The position numbers were made by a program, and so were the translations under genes. The notes below the pieces were generated by a model, which made no database searches, was not told the origin of the DNA, and saw only the letters and a program-made list of their open reading frames with translations. Shown one piece after another: positions 45,800 through 54,449 of a DNA stretch of 59,749 nt (positions are counted from its first letter, which is position 1; each line of letters starts with the position of its first letter). Origin of the DNA: an uncultured Marvinbryantia sp. (GTDB taxonomy: Bacteria > Bacillota > Clostridia > Lachnospirales > Lachnospiraceae); contig CAKRON010000005.1 of assembly GCA_934373455.1 (NCBI GenBank), forward strand, positions 1-59,749, in the 5' to 3' direction.

Positions 45800-46855
45800 C
45801 TATATCAGCTTCATAACGTCGCTAAACAGTACGACTACCATCAATACCATCAGCGCCATTAAACCGATAAAATGCACCATGCCTTCTTTCTCTGGATTGA
45901 TGCGCTTTCCACTAATCAGCTCCAGGATCAGAAATACCAGACGACCTCCATCCAGTGCCGGCAGTGGAAGCAGATTCATGACTCCCAGATTTGCTGACAG
46001 AAGAATTGCAATATTCAGCATGTTAATAAATACCGCATACCAACTGATCTGCACGCTCTCCGTATAAGTATCTCCTATCATATCCACTACGCCCACCGGA
46101 CCGGACATGTCTTTTACGCCAACCTGACCTCTTACCAGCATCTTGAGACTCTGCAAAGTAATATCTATCCAGTATTTCACTTCATAAGCCCCATAAAACA
46201 GCGTCTTGCCAACACCGCCCTTGACATATCCACTGTTCATGGATAAGCCAAACACATACCTTCCATTTTCATCTGCTTTTGGATTCAGCGTTGTCACATG
46301 CGTCTCTCCATCTCTTTCATAGGTAACTGTCACCGTCTCCCCCTGATGGAATGATACATAATTACTTACTTCTCTTGACAGTTGGATATGTTTGCCATTC
46401 ATTTTCGTGATAACATCACCCGCCTGAATACCAGCTTCCTGTGCCGGGAATCCATCTGAAGTCTTATAAACCACTGCAGGATCATATCCTACACAGGCTG
46501 TAATAATTACTGCCGCTACAAATGCCATAATAAAGTTGAAAATCGGTCCGGCTGCGATGACAGAAATTCTTGCCAGTGCCGATTTGCTTCCAAATGAGCC
46601 CTCTTCACCGGCAGCTTCGTCTTCGCCCAACATCATGCAGGATCCGCCAAAAGGCAGCAGCTTCCAGGAATATCTGGTTCCATGCCATTCCTTGCTCAGA
46701 AGTCTCGGTCCCATACCAAGAGAAAACTCTACTACTGTGATGCCGTTGGCTTTTGCCAGTAAAAAATGTCCCAGTTCATGAAAAATAATAATCAGACTGA
46801 ATATAATCAGTGCTATCAAAATGCTCAATTTACCACCTGCTCTCAATAAATTCAT
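45800..46855 (-). CDS. rseP: RIP metalloprotease RseP (site-2 protease)
   Basis: 351 residues. The zinc-binding HELGH lies in the first helix (near 26), a PDZ domain covers about 120-205 (GFPAQEAGIQAGDVITKMNGKHI), and the third metal ligand is in NLLPLPALDGGRL near 303. It cuts membrane proteins within the bilayer, for example anti-sigma factors. The ATG start lies 26 bases inside dxr; a TTG at 46828, right after the dxr stop and with GCAGGTGG upstream, would give LSILIALIIF and is an equally good start. Confidence 0.93.
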   Translation of the reverse strand: MNLLRAGGKLSILIALIIFSLIIIFHELGHFLLAKANGITVVEFSLGMGPRLLSKEWHGTRYSWKLLPFGGSCMMLGEDEAAGEEGSFGSKSALARISVIAAGPIFNFIMAFVAAVIITACVGYDPAVVYKTSDGFPAQEAGIQAGDVITKMNGKHIQLSREVSNYVSFHQGETVTVTYERDGETHVTTLNPKADENGRYVFGLSMNSGYVKGGVGKTLFYGAYEVKYWIDITLQSLKMLVRGQVGVKDMSGPVGVVDMIGDTYTESVQISWYAVFINMLNIAILLSANLGVMNLLPLPALDGGRLVFLILELISGKRINPEKEGMVHFIGLMALMVLMVVVLFSDVMKLI

Positions 46856-47972
46856 AAGTTGCCTTCTCGGTATCGAGAATTCCCTCTATTGTAGGCTGCT
46901 GCTGTACTTTATGATGCTCCATGCTTTCTATAATAATCTGATAGATATCTGTAAACCCAATCTTTCTCTGAAGGAATTTGCTAACTGCCCGTTCATTCGC
47001 CGCATTAAATACCGTCGGCATAGAACCACCCATTTGCGATGCCTTCATTGCCAGCGGAAGACCTAAAAATGTCTCCATATCCGGTTCTTCAAAGGTAATT
47101 TGTCCAAGCTTCGCAAAATCCAGACGTTCTCCTGCCAGATAACGGCGGTCAGGATAATATAATGCATACTGAATCGGCAGCTTCATATCCGGTGTACCAA
47201 GCTGCGCAATGATACCTCCATCCACAAACTGCACCATAGAATGAATCACGCTCTGCGGCTGTACGACTACTTTAATCTGATCCAGATCTACCTGGAACAG
47301 CCACTTTGCCTCCATTACTTCCAGACCCTTGTTCACCAAAGTCGCTGAATCGATGGTGATCTTCTGTCCCATTGCCCAGTTTGGATGCTTCAAAGCATCT
47401 TCCAGTTTTACTTTTTCCAGATCTTCCCGCTTCTTCCCGCGGAACGGTCCACCGGAGGCTGTAATCAGCAGCTTATCAATCTGTTCATGATGCTCTCCGT
47501 TTAAAGCCTGGAAAATAGCACTGTGTTCACTGTCTACCGGAAGGATCTTCACACCATGTTCTCTGGCCAGCGGCATAATAATATGACCTGCTGTTACCAA
47601 TGTCTCTTTATTTGCCAGCGCAATGTCTTTGCCGGCTTTAATTGCCTCTACGGTCGGACGAATGCCAATCATTCCAACAATAGCAGTTACCAGCACTTCC
47701 ACTTCCGGCAGCGTGGATATCTCTATCAGGCCATCCATACCTGTCACAATCTTCACATCCAGGTCACTGACAGCGTTCTTTAATTCTGTCGCTGCCGCTT
47801 CTTCCCACACTGCAACTACTTTCGGAGAAAATTCACGGATCTGCTTCTCCAGAAGCTTCACATTGCGTCCTGCTGCCAATGCAGCAATTTTCAAATCTCC
47901 ATTGGCTCTGGCTACTTCCAGAGTCTGTGTTCCTATCGACCCGGTCGATCCGAGTACCGCAATTGTCTTCAA
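46830..47972 (-). CDS. dxr: 1-deoxy-D-xylulose-5-phosphate reductoisomerase
   Basis: 380 residues, full length. NADPH-binding GSTGSIGTQTLEVA at the N-terminus, LANKETLVTAG near 118, VDSEHSAIFQAL near 146 (metal-binding Asp and Glu) and ASGGPFRG near 174. It makes 2-C-methyl-D-erythritol 4-phosphate in the MEP isoprenoid pathway, which supplies the polyprenyl chain that the product of uppS, encoded nearby, extends. rseP overlaps its end and cdsA lies 60 bases upstream. Confidence 0.97.
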   Translation of the reverse strand: MKTIAVLGSTGSIGTQTLEVARANGDLKIAALAAGRNVKLLEKQIREFSPKVVAVWEEAAATELKNAVSDLDVKIVTGMDGLIEISTLPEVEVLVTAIVGMIGIRPTVEAIKAGKDIALANKETLVTAGHIIMPLAREHGVKILPVDSEHSAIFQALNGEHHEQIDKLLITASGGPFRGKKREDLEKVKLEDALKHPNWAMGQKITIDSATLVNKGLEVMEAKWLFQVDLDQIKVVVQPQSVIHSMVQFVDGGIIAQLGTPDMKLPIQYALYYPDRRYLAGERLDFAKLGQITFEEPDMETFLGLPLAMKASQMGGSMPTVFNAANERAVSKFLQRKIGFTDIYQIIIESMEHHKVQQQPTIEGILDTEKATYEFIESRW

Positions 47973-48032
47973 TGTTTACCTCTCTTCCTGTCACATATAG
48001 ATTCTCTGTACTGACATTAAATGTTCTTATTA

Positions 48033-48842
48033 TTACTTTATGAGTGTGCTGGCGAGGAAGTATATGATTGGCGCAGTAAAGATTACGCTGTCGAAGCGAT
48101 CCAGAATTCCTCCGTGTCCCGGAATGAGTGTGCCGTAATCTTTGATTTCATGATTCCTTTTTATGGCAGATGCCGCAAGGTCTCCTACCATGGAAATTAA
48201 TGCACCAACTGCACAGATTACTGCATACAGAACGATCGTGTTTTCTGACTGAAGATTTTTGCCGACAACTGCTGCATAGATCGCTCCGAGAAGCGCAGCA
48301 CCAACAACACCTCCCACAGCTCCTTCTATGGATTTCTTAGGGCTTAAAATCGGAGACATCTTATGTTTTCCGATCAACATTCCCACACAATATGCACAGG
48401 TATCACATCCCCAGGAACACAGGAAAATCAACCAAACCAGATATGCTCCATCCAGCAGTCTGCGTGTCTGATAAATATATGACAACATCACACTGACATA
48501 TACCACTCCAAAAAAAGCTCCCATCACCTGTTCACTATGATACTTTGGAAATGTAAATACATAGACAAATAAAAATGCCACCAAAATAAAGATCAGCAAA
48601 ATTGTACTGTAAGATTCCAGATTCAGAAGCAGCATACCGTAATAAACAAGCGTTGCCAGATATCCTGTCATTGCCAGTCCCATGGCATCTTTTTTCTGAA
48701 TCTTCGCTGCACGGTAAAGTTCTCCAAGACCGATCAATGAAATGGCAAGTAATGTCCCGAATAATACATATCCCCCTGAAATGATCGTCAGCAATGCAAT
48801 GGCAACCAGAATAATCCCGCTTCGAAGTCTCACACCAAACAT
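48033..48842 (-). CDS. cdsA: Phosphatidate cytidylyltransferase
   Basis: 269 residues, about seven to eight membrane helices. The CdsA signature is seen near the C-terminus in SMVGDLAASAIKRNHEIKDYGTLIPGHGGILDRFDS, and SPKKSIEGAVGG near 165 is a second conserved block. It makes CDP-diacylglycerol, the precursor of phospholipids. It begins 1 base after the uppS stop. Confidence 0.96.
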   Translation of the reverse strand: MFGVRLRSGIILVAIALLTIISGGYVLFGTLLAISLIGLGELYRAAKIQKKDAMGLAMTGYLATLVYYGMLLLNLESYSTILLIFILVAFLFVYVFTFPKYHSEQVMGAFFGVVYVSVMLSYIYQTRRLLDGAYLVWLIFLCSWGCDTCAYCVGMLIGKHKMSPILSPKKSIEGAVGGVVGAALLGAIYAAVVGKNLQSENTIVLYAVICAVGALISMVGDLAASAIKRNHEIKDYGTLIPGHGGILDRFDSVIFTAPIIYFLASTLIK

Positions 48843-48843
48843 A

Positions 48844-49575
48844 TTATTTCTCCTCTATGACGCCGCCGTACCGACGCTCTCTTTTGTTATATTTTTCAAT
48901 TGCCTGCCACAGATTTTCTTTCGTAAATGCCGGCCATGGAATATCTGTAAAATAAAATTCTGTGTACGCCAGCTGCCACATCAGATAATTAGATAATCGA
49001 AGCTCTCCACTGGTACGAATCAGCAAATCAGGATCCGGAACTTCTCTGGTATCCAGATATCCGGAAAACATCTCTTCCGTGATCTCCTCTGGTCTTATCT
49101 TACCTTCTACACAATCTGCTGATACTCTTCGGATCGCACGGACAATCTCATCCCTGCTGCCATAATTAATGGCAATCTGAAAATTCAGTCCGGTGTTGTC
49201 TTTTGAACTTTCCACAAGCTTTTTCAGACTCTCCTGCAGATCCGGATCCAGTGCGGTCGGATCGCCAAGAACCCGTACTTTCATATTGTTCTTCTGTGCT
49301 GTCTTAATGCAAGTCTTTGTGTAACTTCGGAAAAGCCGCATCAATCCATCCACTTCTTCTTTGGATCTCTTCCAGTTCTCTGTAGAAAACAGATAGACCG
49401 TCAGATATTTAATTCCTATATTATACGCATCTTCGCAAATAACTTCCAGATTTTTGGCACCTCTGGAATGTCCGTAATTTCGTGGCATCCCTTTGCTTTT
49501 TGCCCATCTTCCATTCCCATCCAGAATAATTGCCACATGCTGAGGAATTCGTAAGGTATCTCTTCCTTCTTCCAT
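48844..49575 (-). CDS. uppS: Undecaprenyl diphosphate synthase (cis-prenyltransferase)
   Basis: 243 residues. ILDGNGRWAKSKGMPRNYGHSRG near residue 17 holds the catalytic Asp and diphosphate-binding residues, STENWKRSKEEV lies near 64, and RTSGELRLSNYL near 195 followed by DIPWPAF closes the active site. It makes the C55 carrier for peptidoglycan and for the lipid-linked sugars used by the polysaccharide operons in this window. An AGGAGG site precedes the ATG. Confidence 0.97.
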   Translation of the reverse strand: MEEGRDTLRIPQHVAIILDGNGRWAKSKGMPRNYGHSRGAKNLEVICEDAYNIGIKYLTVYLFSTENWKRSKEEVDGLMRLFRSYTKTCIKTAQKNNMKVRVLGDPTALDPDLQESLKKLVESSKDNTGLNFQIAINYGSRDEIVRAIRRVSADCVEGKIRPEEITEEMFSGYLDTREVPDPDLLIRTSGELRLSNYLMWQLAYTEFYFTDIPWPAFTKENLWQAIEKYNKRERRYGGVIEEK

Positions 49576-49601
49576 AAAACCTCCTGTTCAAGAATGAATG
49601 A

Positions 49602-49631
49602 GGCTGCCGCAGACCTCCATCTGCAGCAGCC
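49602..49631. other. Stable hairpin between frr and uppS
   Basis: A 12-base stem (GGCTGCTGCAGA / TCTGCGGCAGCC on the minus strand, one G-U pair) with loop TGGAGG, without a following T-run. It lies 28 bases before the uppS start. It could protect or process the mRNA rather than terminate it. Confidence 0.5.
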
Positions 49632-49652
49632 GCGTATCTCTTCATCTTATGT

Positions 49653-50204
49653 TTATACTGTCATGATCTCTTTTGACTTTTCTTCGATTGCTTTATCAAC
49701 TTCTTTGATATACTTATCTGTCAGCTTCTGTGTCTGTTCTTCCAGTTCCTTAATTGTATCTTCTGATACATCTGAACCTTTCAGTTTCTTAAATGCATCA
49801 TTCGCATCACGGCGGATGTTTCTCACTGCTACTTTGGCAGCTTCGCCTTTTTTCTTAACTTCTTTTGCCAGATCTTTTCTGCGTTCCTCTGTCAGTTCCG
49901 GGAATACCAGACGAATTACTTTACCATCGTTTGTAGGGTTAATACCAAGATCAGATGTCATGATCGCTTTTTCAATTGCTTTGAGCATACTGCTGTCCCA
50001 TGGCTGAATCTGAATCATACGTGGTTCTGGTACATTCACATTTCCTACCTGCTGAATCGGTGTCGGTGATCCATAATAATCAACCATAATACGATCCAGT
50101 ACATGTGGGTTTGCACGACCTGCTCTGATGGATCCGAATTCAGAAAGCAGGTTATTGTATGTCTTTGTCATCTTCTCGTCATATATCTTAATTCTCTCGT
50201 CCAT
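49653..50204 (-). CDS. frr: Ribosome recycling factor
   Basis: 183 residues, the normal length. Conserved blocks are [32 protein letters not shown] near 27, [21 protein letters not shown] near 73 and the C-terminal helices with [29 protein letters not shown] near 116. With EF-G it splits post-termination ribosomes. An AGGAGG site precedes the ATG, and pyrH lies 27 bases upstream. Confidence 0.98.
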   Translation of the reverse strand: MDERIKIYDEKMTKTYNNLLSEFGSIRAGRANPHVLDRIMVDYYGSPTPIQQVGNVNVPEPRMIQIQPWDSSMLKAIEKAIMTSDLGINPTNDGKVIRLVFPELTEERRKDLAKEVKKKGEAAKVAVRNIRRDANDAFKKLKGSDVSEDTIKELEEQTQKLTDKYIKEVDKAIEEKSKEIMTV

Positions 50205-50231
50205 ATTAAATCCTCCTGATTTGTCTTTTTA

Positions 50232-50927
50232 TTAAACAGTTACTTTCGTTCCGTTGAATGTGCCATTTACCGTATTCACAATGCTGTTCTCTTCATTCAA
50301 ACCAAATACCAGGAGCGGCATCTTATTCTCCATGCATAAAATAGATGCTGCCAGGTCTACTACTCCAAGACGCTTGTCGATCACTTCCTGAATGGTGATT
50401 TCATCATACTTCTTCGCGTCCGGATTTGTCTTTGGATCACTGTCATATACACCGTCAATGGATTTTGCAAGAAGGATTACATCTGCCTCAATCTCAATTG
50501 CCCGAAGCACAGTAGCTGTATCCGTTGAAAAATATGGATGACCTGTTCCACCTGCAAAGAATGTCACGATACCTCTGGAAAAGTACTTATTTGCTCTGTC
50601 TTTTGAAAACAGCTTTGTAAAGGAACCACATTCGAACGGTGTCAGTACCTGAGTCATCATCCCTACAGATCTGAAAATCTCCGATACATAGATACAGTTC
50701 ATCACGGTAGCCAGCATTCCAATCTGATCAGCCTTGGTACGGTCAATATTCTCACTGGAACGTCCTCTCCAGAAATTACCTCCGCCGATTACAATACCAA
50801 TCTCCGTTCCGGCATCTGCCAGCTGCTTTACCTGCTCTGCTACTTTGATGACAGTCGGCTCATCAAAGCCCATCTTCTTGTCACCAGCCAGAGCTTCTCC
50901 GCTTAATTTCAGTAATACTCGTTTCAT
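50232..50927 (-). CDS. pyrH: UMP kinase
   Basis: 231 residues of the bacterial amino-acid-kinase-fold type: VLLKLSGEALAG at the N-terminus, IVIGGGNFWRG near 45, FFAGGTGHPYFSTDTA near 122 and DGVYDSDPKTNPDAKKYDEI near 157. It phosphorylates UMP to UDP. Here pyrH starts the visible cluster; rpsB and tsf, its usual upstream neighbours, are replaced by a divergent unknown gene. Confidence 0.97.
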   Translation of the reverse strand: MKRVLLKLSGEALAGDKKMGFDEPTVIKVAEQVKQLADAGTEIGIVIGGGNFWRGRSSENIDRTKADQIGMLATVMNCIYVSEIFRSVGMMTQVLTPFECGSFTKLFSKDRANKYFSRGIVTFFAGGTGHPYFSTDTATVLRAIEIEADVILLAKSIDGVYDSDPKTNPDAKKYDEITIQEVIDKRLGVVDLAASILCMENKMPLLVFGLNEENSIVNTVNGTFNGTKVTV

Positions 50928-50984
50928 TTTTTACCCCTTTATTTCTTACTTGCTGATTACTGGATTCAGTAACCACTTTCTGTC

Positions 50985-50990
50985 AGTATA
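50985..50990 (-). promoter_or_regulatory. Extended -10 promoter element of pyrH
   Basis: Minus-strand TATACT preceded by TGT (the TGn extension), about 60 bases before the pyrH start. No clear -35 box was found. Confidence 0.45.
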
Positions 50991-51093
50991 ACATACTTCA
51001 TAAAGATTTTATACACTTTTTTTTCATTACGTGTTAGACTTTAGTAATAGAAATGAGCACTGCTCCAAACTAAAATGAAATGAGGTTTTTATT

Positions 51094-51864
51094 ATGGATA
51101 TTCATCAGAAAAAAACAGCTCTTGACGATGATTCTATCCTGTATCAGAAGCGGGATGATTCCGTCTCTAAGAAGGATCTTTCCTCTCTCTCAGGTCGCCA
51201 AAAGCTGCAATATTTCAAGGATTATTATCTGAAGTTCTGTCTTCTTGCTGTGTTTCTTCTTGTCATCTGTGTCAATCTTATCTACACAATATTTTTCCGT
51301 CACGAAGAGACCATCTTAAACATCACAGCAGTCAATGACACTGCGCTGTCACGTTCCGAAGAATTTAACGATTACCTGAAAGAATATTTTCAGGTGCATG
51401 ATAAACATGAACTTCTGACTGTCAATAATTATTATCTGGATGATCCAAATCAGCAAATGGCTTTCACAACCAAGCTTGTCACCGGAGATCTGGATCTGAT
51501 TATTTGTGACCGTGAAACTTTTGAAACCAAAAGTGCCGCCGGATTTTTCTCTGATCTTTCAGAGCTGCTTCCAGAGAATGTATTTTCTGATCTTTCTTCT
51601 TTGCTAGTCAATGGACAGATTCAGGAACTGGATGACAATAACGAAGTGATCAGCACCGGTCCTGCGACTCCTTTTGGTATCGATATTTCTCAGACTGCCC
51701 TTTATACTTACTTTGGCGGTTCAGCCAGTGAAGCGATTCTGTGTGTTCCGGCAGGCAGTGAGCATACAGATTCTGTTATACAGTTTATTACGCTTTTATC
51801 TCATTGGACTCCAGATGATCTTTCTTCCCAGGAGTCGGCATCTGAGCTAGCAGAATTGCAATAA
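51094..51864 (+). CDS. Membrane-anchored protein of unknown function
   Basis: 256 residues. A charged cytoplasmic N-terminus (about 1-42), one membrane helix at about 45-67 (KFCLLAVFLLVICVNLIYTIFF), then an extracellular domain of about 190 residues with segments such as DLDLIICDRETFETKSAAGFFSDLSELLP that faintly recall solute-binding proteins. A GAGG site precedes the ATG. I recognise no family. The last 77 bases overlap the 3' end of the EamA gene on the other strand, which is unusual and unexplained. Confidence 0.65.
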   Translation: MDIHQKKTALDDDSILYQKRDDSVSKKDLSSLSGRQKLQYFKDYYLKFCLLAVFLLVICVNLIYTIFFRHEETILNITAVNDTALSRSEEFNDYLKEYFQVHDKHELLTVNNYYLDDPNQQMAFTTKLVTGDLDLIICDRETFETKSAAGFFSDLSELLPENVFSDLSSLLVNGQIQELDDNNEVISTGPATPFGIDISQTALYTYFGGSASEAILCVPAGSEHTDSVIQFITLLSHWTPDDLSSQESASELAELQ

Positions 51865-52720
51865 ACATCAGTATACAGCCAATGATTTCCCTTACAGTCG
51901 GCATCTGTCGCAGAATCATGATTCCGGCCAGCACAGATATCACGGACTCCAGGCTTAAAATCAAAGATGCCACTGTCGGGTTCATACCTTTTTGCCCGAT
52001 GATCTGAAGTGTATAAGCTACTCCACATGACAATACTCCTGCATACAGAATCGGCTGCCATGCCGCCAAAAGCTGTGCCAGATGCGGCTGCTCCAGCAGT
52101 ACCGTTGGCACCAGGCAGATAATCCCGCTGACAAGGAACTGTATGCAGGACATTCTCACTCCGTCTGCCTTTGGTGAAAAATGGTCAATGACCAGAATAT
52201 GGATAGCAAATACAATTGCACATAAAAATACAAAAATATCGCCTTTTCCAATCGTCAAATCTTCATTGATACACAAGAAGTACAATCCAGCCACTGCCAG
52301 GATTACTCCAATCCATACCAAAATCCCACATTTTTTATGAAAAAACAGTCCAAATACCGGTACCAGTAAAATATAACAGGCTGTAATAAACCCTGCTTTT
52401 CCTACTGTCGTATGCATAATACCGATCTGCTGAAGACAGCTTGCTGCTGCCAATGCGATTCCGCAGCAGATACCGCCAATCCATTCCATCTTTCCTGTCT
52501 TTTTACTTTTCGCGTCTTTTTTCTCGTTTTCTTTGGCATTCAGTCTGTCAAGAACCGCAATACATGGAATCAGTACCAGTGCCCCAATAAAAAATCGAAT
52601 GCAGTTAAAGGTAAATGGTCCTACATAATCCATTCCCACGCTCTGTGCTACAAAAGCAAATCCCCATATAATTGCTGTCAGCAGTAAGATTCCTGCACTT
52701 TTCATTTGTCTTATCTTCAT
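51788..52720 (-). CDS. EamA/DMT family transporter
   Basis: 310 residues with ten hydrophobic segments in two EamA repeats: the first opens GILLLTAIIWGFAFVAQSVGMDYVGPFTFN, the second is near 160-300 with GVAYTLQIIGQKGMNPTVASLILSLESVISVLAGIMIL. These proteins export amino acids or other metabolites, and the substrate is not predictable. The C-terminal tail (about 25 codons) overlaps the convergent gene. Confidence 0.9.
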   Translation of the reverse strand: MKIRQMKSAGILLLTAIIWGFAFVAQSVGMDYVGPFTFNCIRFFIGALVLIPCIAVLDRLNAKENEKKDAKSKKTGKMEWIGGICCGIALAAASCLQQIGIMHTTVGKAGFITACYILLVPVFGLFFHKKCGILVWIGVILAVAGLYFLCINEDLTIGKGDIFVFLCAIVFAIHILVIDHFSPKADGVRMSCIQFLVSGIICLVPTVLLEQPHLAQLLAAWQPILYAGVLSCGVAYTLQIIGQKGMNPTVASLILSLESVISVLAGIMILRQMPTVREIIGCILMFIAILLAQMPTPGKKDHLESNEIKA

Positions 52721-52792
52721 TTTCTCATCTCTTTCCTTTCACATATGGGCTTATTTTAGTACAGCTCTTTGTGAATTGCAATAAATATTTGT

Positions 52793-52821
52793 TTGCCTAA
52801 AAATCTGAATTGTGTTATACT
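52793..52821 (+). promoter_or_regulatory. Promoter of the DtxR-type regulator gene
   Basis: TTGCCT and TATACT with a 17-base spacer, ending 46 bases before the chosen start codon. Confidence 0.6.
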
Positions 52822-52867
52822 GAACAAAGCAATGAATTGTTTTTTAGTAAAGTTAGGGGAAATTACA

Positions 52868-53233
52868 ATGGTAGTAAATGAATCTGCGGAAAATTATTTG
52901 GAGACAATACTGATCCTGAGCAAACGCCTTCCGGTTGTACGTTCTGTTGATATTGCAAATGAGCTTGGTTTTAAGAAATCCAGTGTCAGTATTGCTATGA
53001 AAAATCTCAGAGAAAAAGAACATATCACCGTGACAGATGCCGGTTTTATTTATCTGACCGAAAGCGGAAAGGCTATCGCTGACATGATCTACGAACGCCA
53101 TCAGCTGCTCTCATCCTGGCTGATCAGTCTTGGTGTAGATCCGACTATTGCCACTGAAGACGCATGCAAGATGGAACATGTCATCAGTCCGGAAAGTTTT
53201 GAAGCCATCAAGAAATATGTTCTGCATAAATAG
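52868..53233 (+). CDS. DtxR/MntR-type metal-dependent transcriptional regulator
   Basis: 121 residues from the ATG preceded by TTAGGGG; the open frame extends 25 codons upstream across the -10 box and is not coding there. The N-terminal winged helix reads NESAENYLETILILSKRLPVVRSVDIANELGFKKSSVSIAMKNL, typical of MntR/IdeR, and the helix with HQLLSSWLISLGVD and CKMEHVIS carries the His, Glu and Cys that bind Fe or Mn. It lacks the C-terminal SH3-like domain, as MntR does. It may govern the feo genes some 6 kb away, but nothing in the sequence links them. Confidence 0.88.
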   Translation: MVVNESAENYLETILILSKRLPVVRSVDIANELGFKKSSVSIAMKNLREKEHITVTDAGFIYLTESGKAIADMIYERHQLLSSWLISLGVDPTIATEDACKMEHVISPESFEAIKKYVLHK

Positions 53234-53237
53234 TATC

Positions 53238-53266
53238 AAAAAAGAGACCATGTCGGTCTCTTTTTC
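53238..53266. terminator. Bidirectional terminator
   Basis: AAAGAGACC / GGTCTCTTT with a five-base loop, preceded by further A and followed by T residues. It serves the DtxR gene (+) and the convergent ATP-grasp gene (-). Confidence 0.88.
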
Positions 53267-53273
53267 ATTTCAA

Positions 53274-54449
53274 TTATTCTACTTCAATTATGATGTGATC
53301 TAATGCTTCATGAAGCTTTTCCACTGCCTGATCTAATGTCTCACCTTTTGTGATGATATGACCAATTCTATGTGGTCCTACGTGGAACTTCTTTACTTCG
53401 TCTCCCACTTTATAGTCAAACTGGATCTCACAAATGTTCTCATCTTCTACATTATTGTTCGTGATAGAGCGAATCACTCCATCTTTATCACTTCGAAGAA
53501 GCATGCTGGCATTTGGTACCGCATGATTCTGTGGGAACTCTACATCTTCTCCCAATGCAGCACGAATCAGCTTCTCATAATAATCAAATCCATAATAGAT
53601 GGATACCAGTTCTGCCAGACAGGTAGCTCCTGATCTTCCCCCCAGCTCCAGCACATAGGTCTTGTCATCTTTTAAAATAAAGTCTGCATTAATTGCACAG
53701 TTATTCAGACCCATTGCCTTAATTGCTTTTTCCAGCTGTTCTTCTGCATCATCGATAATATCTTTGCTCAATTCATACGGAGCAAAGTGACCTATCGGAA
53801 CACCGGTATCGCCCTGGAACACATAATCCCCATGCGGAATGGCAAACTTTAACTTTCCATTCTGTACAAACGCCTGAGCCCCAAACTCTTTTCCTTCGAT
53901 GAATTCTTCCACGATATAATGATCTGTTCTGGTTACAGATTTCACTGCTTTCAGTGCATTCTCAAATTCATCCGCTGAATTAACCCTTGTAATCCCTCTG
54001 CTGCCCGAGCTATCCACTGCCTTCACAATCATAGGGAAATTCAGACCCTGGATTTTTTCATTCAGATCCTCATCAAATCCAATCTCTCTGAAACGTGCGG
54101 TGCGTACCCCATATTCTTCGTATTTTCTCTTCATGAGAATTTTGTTGGAAGCAATCTTTGCAGCTTCAAAACTGATTCCTGCAAGTCCCAGTTCATCGCA
54201 GACTTTTCCGATGGTAATTACTGCCACATCTGTACCTGCTGTTACAATTCCGTCAATCTTTTCTTCCTTTGCAACTTCCAGAATTCTTTCGTAATCCACG
54301 GTATTCTCATAAATCACTTTATCTGCAAAAGCAAATCCCGGATAATTTCCAGGGATACTCACAGCTATTGTATAAATCCCCATTTCTTTTGCTTTTTTAA
54401 TCAATGGTACCTGGTAGATACCGGCACCCATAATCATCAGCTTTTTCAT
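53274..54449 (-). CDS. ATP-grasp ligase of unknown substrate
   Basis: 391 residues, cytoplasmic. An N-terminal Rossmann-like domain (MIMGAGIYQVPLIKKAKEMG) is followed by an ATP-grasp core: PMIVKAVDSSGSRGITRVNS near 138, the IVEEFIEGKEFGAQAFV strand near 178 and the metal site in NADFILKDDKTYVLELGGRSGATC near 255. The overall form is that of PurK/carbamoyl-phosphate-synthase-like amide ligases, which join a carboxylate to an amine through an acyl phosphate. It overlaps the GT2 gene upstream by 4 bases and ends the flippase cluster, suggesting that it modifies a sugar or lipid precursor. Confidence 0.85.
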   Translation of the reverse strand: MKKLMIMGAGIYQVPLIKKAKEMGIYTIAVSIPGNYPGFAFADKVIYENTVDYERILEVAKEEKIDGIVTAGTDVAVITIGKVCDELGLAGISFEAAKIASNKILMKRKYEEYGVRTARFREIGFDEDLNEKIQGLNFPMIVKAVDSSGSRGITRVNSADEFENALKAVKSVTRTDHYIVEEFIEGKEFGAQAFVQNGKLKFAIPHGDYVFQGDTGVPIGHFAPYELSKDIIDDAEEQLEKAIKAMGLNNCAINADFILKDDKTYVLELGGRSGATCLAELVSIYYGFDYYEKLIRAALGEDVEFPQNHAVPNASMLLRSDKDGVIRSITNNNVEDENICEIQFDYKVGDEVKKFHVGPHRIGHIITKGETLDQAVEKLHEALDHIIIEVE

